Assembly: GCA_937995515.1 (NCBI GenBank) | Contig: CALKJZ010000016.1 | Coordinates: 1-64,000, forward strand | Origin: an uncultured Sphingomonadaceae bacterium | GTDB lineage: Bacteria; Pseudomonadota; Alphaproteobacteria; Sphingomonadales; Sphingomonadaceae | Length of the DNA stretch: 64,000 nucleotides | Direction: 5' to 3' | Part shown: positions 8,767-16,278 of the stretch, one piece after another | Layout: every line of letters starts with the position of its first letter | How positions within the stretch are numbered: position 1 is the stretch's first letter | The notes under the pieces: generated by a model | What the model was told of the DNA's origin: nothing | Seen by the model: only the letters and a program-made list of their open reading frames with translations | The model's database searches: none | Position numbers and translations under genes: made by a program

Positions 8767-10212
8767 TCAATCGGCCGCAACGGGCCTGTCATGCGCGGCC
8801 CGATTAGCGGCCGATTGTGACAAGTTGGTTTGGGCTCCGCGTGCGCTCCCGGGGCCCGCCCCTGCGCCGGGCGCAGGCCCGGCTGCGGAGAGGAGCTCCC
8901 GGTCGCGCCGCATGAGCTCGCGGAAGATGAGGATGCCCGGGAGCGCAAGCAGCGTCGTGAGCGCGTAATAGGCGGGATAGCCCATGAGGTCGATGAGCGC
9001 GCCGGCACCGAGCGCCGAGACCGCGCGGCCCATGATCGAGGCCATGGCCGAAAGCAGTGCGAACTGGGTGGCGGTGAAGCGCAGGTCGCACAGGAAGGAG
9101 AGATAGGCAACGATAGCCACGCCGCCGATGCCGGAGGCGAAGTTCTCGAAGCCGATGGCGGCCGCCATGGCCCAGTTGCTGTGGCCGGTGACCGCGAGCG
9201 CGGCAAAGCCGAGGTTGGTGATGGCCATGAGGATGAGCGCGATCCACATGGTGCGCATCATGCCGATGCGGGTGTAGATGACGCCGCCGGCGAGCACGCC
9301 GGCAAGCGTTGCGACAAGGCCGAGGCCGACGTCGAAGGCGGCCACCTCGTCCTTCGAGAAGCCGAGATCGTTGAACAGCAGGCGAAGCGTGAGGTTCGCC
9401 ATGGTGTCGCCGAGCTTGTGGAGGAGGATGAAGGCGAGCACCAGAAAGGCGTTGGGGCGGGTGAGGAAATCGGCGAGCGGTGCCACGAAGGTGTCGCGGA
9501 ACCCGCCTGCGCGCGCCTGTCTCGTGGCCAGCGCCTCGAGCCGGCGCCGCGGTTCGCCAAGCAGCACGGCGGCAAGGAGCGCGGGCGTGGCGAAGAGGGT
9601 GGCGGCGGCATAGGCCATCGGCCAGCCGGCGCGCTCTGCGACCACGAGGGCGAGCGCTGCGGCCCCGGCGTTGCCGAGCCGCCAGCCATACTGGCTCATG
9701 CCCGCGCCCGGCCCGAACTGGCGCGGCTCCAGGCTCTCGGTGCGGTAGGCATCGATGATGATGTCGAAGGTGGCGCCGAAGAAGGCGACGGCAAAGACGG
9801 CCATCACCAGCTGGTCGAGCGCGCGTGCGGGATCGACCGCGCCCAGCCAGACGACGCCCGCCGCCACGCACGGCGCAACGAGGACCAGCCAGGCGCGGCG
9901 CTGGCCGATCAGGCGGCCGAGGAATGGGGGGCTGAACCGGTCGATGAGCGGGGCCCAGAGGAACTTGAAGTTGTAGACGAGGATGAAGACGCCGAACGCC
10001 GTGACGGCGGGGCGGGCCATGCCGGCCTCGGCCAGCCGGGTGGACAGGGTGGCGGCAATCATCGCAATGGGAAAGCCGGAGGACAGGCCGAGCAGGAGGG
10101 CGCCGACCGGCGCGCGCTCGGCATAGGGCCGGAGCGCCCGGGCGAGCCGCGCGGCCACGGGATCGCGTGCCGGTGGCGCGTCCGTGCCGTGTTCGGGATC
10201 GGGCGCGTGCAT
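8767..10212 (-). CDS. AmpG-like major facilitator permease
   Basis: 481-residue membrane protein with about 12 hydrophobic segments and the AmpG hallmark LLLGLSSGFPIAMIAATL near the N terminus, plus FKFLWAPLIDRFSPP after helix 2. AmpG imports anhydromuropeptides for peptidoglycan recycling; the exact substrate here is inferred from family membership. The ATG at 10212 was chosen because the first membrane helix follows about 40 residues later. The Pro/Ala-rich C terminus is cytoplasmic. It heads the seven-gene leftward run and is divergent from the Rieske oxygenase gene across 50 bases. Confidence 0.85.
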   Translation of the reverse strand: MHAPDPEHGTDAPPARDPVAARLARALRPYAERAPVGALLLGLSSGFPIAMIAATLSTRLAEAGMARPAVTAFGVFILVYNFKFLWAPLIDRFSPPFLGRLIGQRRAWLVLVAPCVAAGVVWLGAVDPARALDQLVMAVFAVAFFGATFDIIIDAYRTESLEPRQFGPGAGMSQYGWRLGNAGAAALALVVAERAGWPMAYAAATLFATPALLAAVLLGEPRRRLEALATRQARAGGFRDTFVAPLADFLTRPNAFLVLAFILLHKLGDTMANLTLRLLFNDLGFSKDEVAAFDVGLGLVATLAGVLAGGVIYTRIGMMRTMWIALILMAITNLGFAALAVTGHSNWAMAAAIGFENFASGIGGVAIVAYLSFLCDLRFTATQFALLSAMASIMGRAVSALGAGALIDLMGYPAYYALTTLLALPGILIFRELMRRDRELLSAAGPAPGAGAGPGSARGAQTNLSQSAANRAAHDRPVAAD

Positions 10213-10262
10213 GGTCTTGCCTCTGCCCGCATCCTCCGCGAAGGGAAAGGGCAGACGTGCAG

Positions 10263-11411
10263 ATGGACACTTGTGGGCCTTCCCGCCGGCCGACGGTGGC
10301 ACAGCGTGCGCTCGCCGAGCGCTGCCGTGCGCCGGCCGGGCCGCGCCCGGCGGCCACCAGCCGGCTGGACTCGGCGCGCTACCTGTGCCCGGAGCGGTTC
10401 GCGCGCGAGCGCGCGGCGCTGTTCGAGGCCCTGCCGCTGCTCCTCGGCCCGTCCGCCATGCTGCCCGCGCCGGGCACGGCAATGACGCACGACGGCTTCG
10501 GTGCCGACCTCCTGCTGCTGCGCGACCGGGACGGCGGGCTCGGGATCTTCCGCAACGCCTGCCGCCACCGGGGCGCCCGGCTCGTCGATGCGCCCGAACC
10601 GGTGGCGCTGGCGCGGATTGTCTGCCCCTATCACGCCTGGGCCTATGGCCTTGATGGCGCGCTTGTGGCGGTGCCGCGGGACGAGACCTTCCCCGGGCTC
10701 GACCGGGCCTCGATGGGGCTTGGCCGTGTGCCGCATGCCGAGGCGGGCGGGCTCATCTGGGCAGCACCCTTTTCGACGGCCGATTTCGCCCTGTCCGAAG
10801 GGGCGCTCGCGGAGGACTTCACGGCGCTTGGCCTCGATGCCATGCATCTCCACGCGCGGCGGACCCACGATGTTGCGGCCAACTGGAAGCTCATCATGGA
10901 TGCCTTCCTCGAAAGCTATCATGTGCAGCGGCTGCATGCGAACTCGATTGCCCGCTTCTTCCGCGACGGGGTGACCGCGGGGGACATGCTTGGCCCGCAC
11001 ATGCGCGCGGCGGTTGCCCGGGTGGGGGCGCTCGAGGATGTGGATCTCGACGACTGGGCGGCGCTGCGGCGGGTGCTGACCTTCACCTACCAGCTGCTGC
11101 CCGCCGCCGTGCTGGTGGCAAGCCCGGACTATGTGAACCTGTTGGTGCTGATGCCGCAGGCGGTGGGGCGGACGCTGGTGGAGGATTTCATGCTGATCCC
11201 GCGCCCGCCGGCAAGCGCGGACGAGGCGGCGCACTGGGCGAGGAGCTGGGCGCTGCTCGACGGGCGGGTGTTCGGCGAGGAGGATTTCGCGGCTGCCGAG
11301 GCCTGCCAGCGCGGCCTTGCCACGGGCGCCGTGCCCGAAATCCTGCTTGGTGCGCTCGAGCAGGGGATCGCCCAGTTCCACGCGGCGGTGGACGCCGCGA
11401 TTGCGGCCTGA
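10263..11411 (+). CDS. Rieske non-haem iron oxygenase, alpha subunit
   Basis: 382-residue aromatic-ring-hydroxylating-type oxygenase. The Rieske [2Fe-2S] ligands are Cys100-x-His102 (CRHRGAR) and Cys121-x2-His124 (CPYHAWAYGLDG). The catalytic iron site is ESYHVQRLH with His220 and His225. The C-terminal catalytic domain is about 190 residues. No ferredoxin, reductase or beta subunit gene is adjacent, so the electron donors are elsewhere. The substrate is unknown; choline/betaine-type and aromatic-acid-type members look alike at this level. The start at ATG 10263 is the first in frame that leaves room for a promoter between it and ampG. Confidence 0.9.
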   Translation: MDTCGPSRRPTVAQRALAERCRAPAGPRPAATSRLDSARYLCPERFARERAALFEALPLLLGPSAMLPAPGTAMTHDGFGADLLLLRDRDGGLGIFRNACRHRGARLVDAPEPVALARIVCPYHAWAYGLDGALVAVPRDETFPGLDRASMGLGRVPHAEAGGLIWAAPFSTADFALSEGALAEDFTALGLDAMHLHARRTHDVAANWKLIMDAFLESYHVQRLHANSIARFFRDGVTAGDMLGPHMRAAVARVGALEDVDLDDWAALRRVLTFTYQLLPAAVLVASPDYVNLLVLMPQAVGRTLVEDFMLIPRPPASADEAAHWARSWALLDGRVFGEEDFAAAEACQRGLATGAVPEILLGALEQGIAQFHAAVDAAIAA

Positions 11412-11419
11412 CCCCGCAG

Positions 11420-11439
11420 CCGGGCGGCGGGCCGCCCGG
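11420..11439. terminator. GC-rich hairpin between convergent genes
   Basis: A perfect inverted repeat, CCGGGCGG / CCGCCCGG with a four-base loop, fills the 29-base gap between the Rieske gene and the DUF465 gene that converges on it. No T-run follows on either strand, so it may be a weak two-way terminator or an RNA 3' end stabiliser. Confidence 0.4.
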
Positions 11440-11440
11440 G

Positions 11441-11650
11441 TCAGGCGATGATGTCGGGGATCAGCAGGTCCTCAATCGTGGCGATCTCGTCTTTCAGGCG
11501 GAGCTTGCGCTTCTTCAGCCGGGCGAGCTGGAGCATGTCGGGCGCGGCCACGGCAGCGAGCGCGGAGATGGCCGCGTCGAGATCGCGATGCTCCTCGCGC
11601 AGGCGCCCGAGCCGGGCGCGCAGTTCCGCCTCGTCGACGTCAGTCGTCAT
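11441..11650 (-). CDS. YdcH/DUF465 small helical protein (copy 1)
   Basis: 69-residue protein with the DUF465 pattern: an N-terminal helix (LRARLGRLREEHRDLDAAI), then LQLARLKKRKLRLKDEIATIE. It is one long predicted helical hairpin or coiled coil without membrane segments. Function is unknown. A second DUF465 gene lies 250 bases away on the other strand, transcribed divergently from it. The gap between them holds a short inverted repeat (GTGCCC-N4-GGGCAC) and no gene. Confidence 0.85.
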   Translation of the reverse strand: MTTDVDEAELRARLGRLREEHRDLDAAISALAAVAAPDMLQLARLKKRKLRLKDEIATIEDLLIPDIIA

Positions 11651-11900
11651 GCGCCGGTGCCCTTCACCTGCCCCGCTGTGCCCGTTCGGGCACGGTTCCG
11701 GGCCGCCCCGTGGCGCAGCCGCCGGCCGGCGTCAATGGCGGTGCGAATCGTTGCGGCGGGGTGGCAGCTCACCCACAAGATCTGGGATGTGGAGGCAGCC
11801 TGCAACTCCAGATCTCGCGGCTTTGCACGGGCCGCCGGCCGTGCTTCACTACCTATCCATCGCCCGGCAATCGGGCCGGGCCAGTCGCTGGAGACTGTCC

Positions 11901-12071
11901 ATGGCCAATCCGCATCTCGAAGCACTTGCCTTCCGGAAGAAGCTCCTTGAAGGCCAGATCGCCGCCGAGATGCGCCGCCCTGCCCCGGATAGCGCCACGC
12001 TGTCGCGGCTGAAGCGCGAGAAGCTGAGGCTGAAGGACGAGCTCGAGCGCGAAGGCGGCCCGCTCAACTGA
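11901..12071 (+). CDS. YdcH/DUF465 small helical protein (copy 2)
   Basis: 56-residue protein. It opens with MANPHLEALAFRKKLLEGQI and ends in the DUF465 signature LSRLKREKLRLKDELER, which matches LARLKKRKLRLKDEI of the divergent neighbour. It is shorter than copy 1 by about 13 residues at the N terminus. The two genes probably arose by duplication. Function is unknown. The ATG at 11901 is the only start that gives the family layout. Confidence 0.8.
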   Translation: MANPHLEALAFRKKLLEGQIAAEMRRPAPDSATLSRLKREKLRLKDELEREGGPLN

Positions 12072-12109
12072 GCGCAGCCCCGCGCCCCGGCGCGGCGGCG
12101 ACCCCTGCA

Positions 12110-12196
12110 GCACCCCCGGGGCGCGCGGGCGCAGGCCGTTGGCAGCCGGCACGGCCGGCGCGCAGCGGTAGCACCCCCGGGGTGCGCGGGCGCAGG
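12110..12196. repeat. Pair of 26-base direct repeats
   Basis: Two 26-base copies (12110-12135 and 12171-12196) begin GCACCCCCGG and end GCGCGGGCGCAGG, with a single C/T difference, 61 bases apart. They lie in the gap between the second DUF465 gene and the end of dksA. No gene is visible in this gap. Confidence 0.7.
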
Positions 12197-12257
12197 GCTG
12201 GTGGCACGGGCAGCTGGCGGCGCGGGCGGCGGTGTCGCCGCCTGCAGCCGCGAAGGC

Positions 12258-12740
12258 TCAGTCGTCGCGGCTGACCTTTTCCTCCCGCTCGTGGCGCTCC
12301 TGCGCCTCGAGGGTCATGGTCGCGATCGGGCGGGCTTCCAGCCGCTGGAGCGAGATGGGCTCGCCGGTGATCTCGCAATAGCCATAGTCGCCCGTCTCGA
12401 TCCGGCGCAGGGCGGCATCGATCTTCGCGATCAGCTTGCGCTGCCGGTCGCGGGTGCGCAGCTCGAGGGCCCAGTCGGTCTCGCTTGCGGCACGGTCGGC
12501 CTGGTCGGGCTCCTGCAGGCCGCCGCCCTGCAGCTGGCCGAGGGTGGATCGCGCCTCGGCGAGGATTTCGGCCTTCCAGCGGACCAGCCGCGCCTTGAAA
12601 TAGGCGAGCTGTCGCTCGTTCATGAACGGCTCGTCCTCGCTCGGCCGGTAGCCTGCCGGAACCTCCAGCCGCGCGAGCTCGGCCTCGAGCTGCCCGGCCT
12701 CGATGATGTCAGACAGATCCCGCTTCGACATCGCTTCCAT
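12258..12740 (-). CDS. dksA: DksA/TraR family RNA polymerase-binding protein
   Basis: 160-residue transcription factor that binds the RNA polymerase secondary channel and works with ppGpp in the stringent response. The coiled coil spans about 45-115 with the tip Asp residues; GDYGYCEITGEPI at 118-128 and LEARPIATMTLEAQERHE at 134-151 form the globular part. Only Cys122 of the four classic zinc cysteines remains (positions equivalent to the others are Thr125, Thr143 and Ala146). This pattern is common in alphaproteobacterial DksA and suggests a zinc-free fold. Start at 12740 gives MEAMSKRDL; Met4 is an alternative. Confidence 0.92.
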   Translation of the reverse strand: MEAMSKRDLSDIIEAGQLEAELARLEVPAGYRPSEDEPFMNERQLAYFKARLVRWKAEILAEARSTLGQLQGGGLQEPDQADRAASETDWALELRTRDRQRKLIAKIDAALRRIETGDYGYCEITGEPISLQRLEARPIATMTLEAQERHEREEKVSRDD

Positions 12741-12901
12741 ACCGACTCGCTCCCGCGATTGACCCTGCCGCGAGTGCCGCCTCCCCTATCCCGACTGCGG
12801 GGTCGCGCATAGGCGAAACCGGCCGGCCGAGACAAGCCAAGGCGTTTGCCTTCAACCCTCTTTCGCATGGCCGCGCCGCCGTGCCGCACGCGGCGCGACG
12901 C

Positions 12902-13786
12902 TCAGCCGGGCAGGCGGCGCAGCTCTGCCGGCCCGTTGCGGGCCTCGACATCGGCGAGGTGCTCGATGCGGGTTGTCATGCCATGGGCGGTCGCATGCAG
13001 CAGGCGGTGCTTGTCCAGAAGGATTCCGATGTGGCCGGGCCAGCAGGCGATGTCGCCGCGGGCGGCCGCGGCGCGCGCCACCGGACGGGCGGCCTTCGCC
13101 TGCATGTCGCTGTCGCGGCCGATCGGCCTTCCGGCCAGCAGCCGTGCCACCTGGACGAGACCCGAACAGTCGATCCCGGCGCGGGTGCGCCCGCCCCAGC
13201 GGTAGGGGCTGCCGAGGAAGCCCTCGGCAAAGGCCACCCAGTCGTGCCCCGGCGCGCCTTCCGGCTCGAGGAGGTGGGCGGCGTGGATGTGGCCGCCGGC
13301 CGTTTCGAGGAAATCCGGCCCGCTCTGGCCGGTGACGGCGAGCCGGCTGCCGGCCGGGATGGTCGCGCGCACGGGCGCCTTGATGTCGGGCGCGGCGAAC
13401 AGCAGCGCGTCGCCAGGCCCGGCCATGTGCGTGGCAGGCGATGCGGCCCCGAGTGCGGCAGCCGGCACATAGCCCACATAATGGTCGTGCACCGAATACC
13501 CCCAGCACCAGCCGCCCGATTCCTCGAGGACGGCGAAGGTCTCGCCGGGCAGAAGCTCCGAGACGGCAAGGGCGCCGTGCGTGGCAGCGTCGTGCATCAT
13601 CACGGCGGCGCCGGTGTTTGTGCGCACGACGGGCGCGGCGTAGGCGGGCGCGGCAACAAGGCCTGCAAGGGCGAGATCGGCAAGGTCGGCGCGCCAGGCG
13701 GCCGTGCGCGGGTCGAGCGGCGAGAGGCGGCGTGCGTCGCGCGGGCCGGTGATTCGCGCAGCGCGTGGAGGGTCGGGCGCGCTCAC
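12902..13786 (-). CDS. NlpC/P60 family peptidoglycan peptidase with SH3-like domains
   Basis: 294-residue predicted gamma-D-glutamyl-diamino-acid endopeptidase. Bacterial SH3-like regions (about 55-115 and 120-175) precede the NlpC/P60 domain. The catalytic Cys207 lies in DCSGLV and His252 in WPGHIGIL, with His264 as a likely third polar residue. The N terminus is not a clear signal peptide, so the enzyme may act in the cytoplasm on recycled muropeptides. The start GTG at 13786 overlaps the aminopeptidase stop (GTGA). Pairing with an M17 aminopeptidase fits peptide turnover, which is inference. Confidence 0.88.
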   Translation of the reverse strand: MSAPDPPRAARITGPRDARRLSPLDPRTAAWRADLADLALAGLVAAPAYAAPVVRTNTGAAVMMHDAATHGALAVSELLPGETFAVLEESGGWCWGYSVHDHYVGYVPAAALGAASPATHMAGPGDALLFAAPDIKAPVRATIPAGSRLAVTGQSGPDFLETAGGHIHAAHLLEPEGAPGHDWVAFAEGFLGSPYRWGGRTRAGIDCSGLVQVARLLAGRPIGRDSDMQAKAARPVARAAAARGDIACWPGHIGILLDKHRLLHATAHGMTTRIEHLADVEARNGPAELRRLPG

Positions 13787-15165
13787 GGAAAGCGCGCCTC
13801 GATGAGGGCGAGCGCCGCGAAGAGCCCCTGGGCGGCGCCGCCCCTCGGCCGGCCGGGGCGCGGGGTGCCGTTCCATGCGTAAAGATCGAGGTGGGCGTGG
13901 GGGATGCCAGCGGGGACAAAGCGGGCGAGGAACAGGGCGGCGATGATGGCGCCGGCCATGGGCCCCTCGCCGACATTGGCCACATCGGCGATGTCGGAGG
14001 CGAACAGCCGCTCGTAGGGCCGGTGGAGCGGCAGCCGCCAGAGCGGATCCTCGGCGCGGGCTGCGGCGCCTGCGAAATCGGCCGCGAGCGCCTCGTCGGC
14101 GGTGAACAGCGCCGGAAGATCGGGCCCGAGCGCGATCCGGGCGGCGCCCGTGAGCGTTGCGAAGTCGAGGAGCAGCGCCGGCTCCCCCTCGGCGGCGAGG
14201 GCGAGGGCATCGGCGAGGAGCAGCCGGCCCTCGGCATCGGTGTTGCCCACCTCGACGCTGAGGCCGGCGCGCGTGCGGATGACATCGCCGGGCCGCATGG
14301 CATTGCCGGCGATCATGTTGTCGGCTGCCGCGATCACCAGCGTGAGGCGGCAGCGCAGGCCGAGTGCCATCACGAGGCCGGCCAGCGCGAGCGCGTGGGC
14401 TGCGCCGCCCATGTCCTTCTTCATCAGCGCCATGCCGGCTGTGGGCTTGATGTTGAGCCCGCCCGAATCGAAGCAGATCCCCTTGCCGACCAGCGCCAGC
14501 CGCGGCCGGTCGGGCAGGCCCCAGTCCAGCCGGAGGACGCGGGGGCGGCGCGTGCTGGCGCGGCCGACCGCGTGGACGGCGGGGAAGGCATCGGCACAGG
14601 CCTCGCCGACCACGGACTCGACGCGTGCGCCGTGCCGCTCGGCGAGCGCGCGCACTTCGGCCTCGAGCTCGGCCGGCCCCATGTCGTTGGCGGGCGTGTC
14701 GACGAGATCGCGAACCCGGGCGACGGCCTCGGCTTCGGCCAGCGCGCGGGCCGGGTCGATCTCCACCAGCAGCCGGCGGCGCCCGCGCGGGTTTTCGGGC
14801 GCGCGGTAGCGGGCGAAGCGGTGCTGGGCGAGGAGCCAGCCGTGGAGCGTGGCCTCGGGAAGCGGCCCCTCGACGCGGTAGCGCCCCTCCGGCAGCGCAA
14901 GCGCTGCGGCTGCGAGGCTCCAGCGGCCGGGCCCCGCGCGCTCTCCGAGGCCGAGGGCGAGACTCCAGGGGGCGCCCGGTTCGCCCGGCAGCCACACCGT
15001 CTCGTCCTCGCGGGCCTCGAAGCCGGCGGCGGCTGCGGCCACGCGGGCGGCGGGGCCGAGGCTGGCGAGGAAGGCTTCGAGGCCTTGACGGGCCACGGGG
15101 CGGATCAGGGCATCGGGCGCTTCCTCCGGCCCGGCGCGCTGCACGAGGGCTGCAAAATCGGTCAC
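13783..15165 (-). CDS. M17 family leucyl aminopeptidase
   Basis: 460-residue cytosolic aminopeptidase. The metal/active-site residues lie in VGKGICFDSGGLNIKP (226-241, with Lys228 as metal ligand and the catalytic-site Lys240) and NTDAEGRLLLADAL (308-321, with ligands Asp and Glu and the catalytic Arg). The N-terminal domain is shorter and divergent relative to PepA, as in the PepB-like subgroup. The start is GTG at 15165, overlapping the hemB stop by GTGA. The NlpC/P60 gene follows with the same type of overlap. Confidence 0.92.
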   Translation of the reverse strand: MTDFAALVQRAGPEEAPDALIRPVARQGLEAFLASLGPAARVAAAAAGFEAREDETVWLPGEPGAPWSLALGLGERAGPGRWSLAAAALALPEGRYRVEGPLPEATLHGWLLAQHRFARYRAPENPRGRRRLLVEIDPARALAEAEAVARVRDLVDTPANDMGPAELEAEVRALAERHGARVESVVGEACADAFPAVHAVGRASTRRPRVLRLDWGLPDRPRLALVGKGICFDSGGLNIKPTAGMALMKKDMGGAAHALALAGLVMALGLRCRLTLVIAAADNMIAGNAMRPGDVIRTRAGLSVEVGNTDAEGRLLLADALALAAEGEPALLLDFATLTGAARIALGPDLPALFTADEALAADFAGAAARAEDPLWRLPLHRPYERLFASDIADVANVGEGPMAGAIIAALFLARFVPAGIPHAHLDLYAWNGTPRPGRPRGGAAQGLFAALALIEARFP

Positions 15166-16169
15166 GCGCGAAGGGCGTTCCCGATCAGGCGCGCGGCGTG
15201 CGGCGCGTGGTAGGTGAGGATGCCGGCGGCGCCTGCGCGCCGGAAGGCCAGCAGCACCTCGAGCACGGCCCGGTCGCGATCGATCATGCCGGCGGCGGCT
15301 GCGGCCTCGAGCATCGCATATTCGCCCGAGACGCAATAGGCGAACACCGGCGCGTCGAAGCGCCGGGCGGCGCGGGCGATGATGTCGAGATAGGCAAGGC
15401 CGGGCTTGACCATCACGCTGTCGGCCCCTTCGGCGAGATCGAGGGCGATTTCGGCCATGGCCTCGCGCGCGTTTGCCGGGTCCATCTGGTAGGTGCGCTT
15501 GTCGCCCCTGAGCAGCCCCGAGGCGCCAACGGCCTCGCGGAACGGGCCGTAGAAGGCGCTCGCATATTTGGCGGCATAGGCCATGATGGCGGCCTCTGGC
15601 CGGCCGGCGCTGTCGAGCGCTGCGCGGATGGCGCCGATGCGCCCGTCCATCATATCGGAGGGCGCGAGGATGTCGGCGCCGGCCTCGGCCTCGATCACGG
15701 CCTGCCGGGCGAGCACCTCGACCGTCTCGTCGTTGCGGATTTCGCCTGCGTCATTCACCAGCCCGTCGTGGCCGTGGCTGGTGTAGGGATCGAGCGCGAC
15801 ATCGGCGAGGAGGGCCACCCCGGTGTTCGCGGCCAGGCCGGCCCGCAGCGCGCGGCAGACGAGATTGTCGGGGTTGAGTGCCTCGGCGCCATCGGGCGTG
15901 CGCTTGTGCCGTGGCGTGTTGGGGAAGACGGCCACGCACGGGATGCCGAGCGCGGCGGCTTCCTCGAGCAGCGCCGGCACGCGGTCGACCGAATGGCGGA
16001 CGACGCCGGGCAGGGTTGCGATCGGCTCGGTCCGGTTCTCGCCCTCGCACAGGAAGATCGGCCAGATCAGGTTGGCGGGCGCCAGCCGCGCCTCGGCGAC
16101 CATGGCGCGCAGGGCGGGCGTGCGGCGGTTGCGGCGCAGCCGCGTGGCGGGAAAGCGGCCCGGATGCAT
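15162..16169 (-). CDS. hemB: Delta-aminolevulinic acid dehydratase (porphobilinogen synthase)
   Basis: Condenses two aminolevulinate molecules to porphobilinogen in haem, cobalamin and chlorophyll synthesis. In the 335-residue protein the two Schiff-base lysines appear in MAYAAKYAS and in SVMVKPG. The metal loop reads DVALDPYTSHGHDGL: the zinc cysteines of the Zn-type enzyme are replaced by Asp and others, so this is the Mg-type. The RTYQMDPAN segment is also typical. ATG at 16169 was chosen because MHPGRFPATRLRRNRRT gives the usual N terminus. Confidence 0.96.
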   Translation of the reverse strand: MHPGRFPATRLRRNRRTPALRAMVAEARLAPANLIWPIFLCEGENRTEPIATLPGVVRHSVDRVPALLEEAAALGIPCVAVFPNTPRHKRTPDGAEALNPDNLVCRALRAGLAANTGVALLADVALDPYTSHGHDGLVNDAGEIRNDETVEVLARQAVIEAEAGADILAPSDMMDGRIGAIRAALDSAGRPEAAIMAYAAKYASAFYGPFREAVGASGLLRGDKRTYQMDPANAREAMAEIALDLAEGADSVMVKPGLAYLDIIARAARRFDAPVFAYCVSGEYAMLEAAAAAGMIDRDRAVLEVLLAFRRAGAAGILTYHAPHAARLIGNALRA

Positions 16170-16278
16170 GGCCGCGGAATAGCGGCCGGCGCGGGCGGGC
16201 GAAAGGGCCGACGGGCAGCACCCGGCGCCGCCCGTGCGCCGGCTTGGCAAGCCGGGCCGGGGGCGGCATGCGGGGGGC

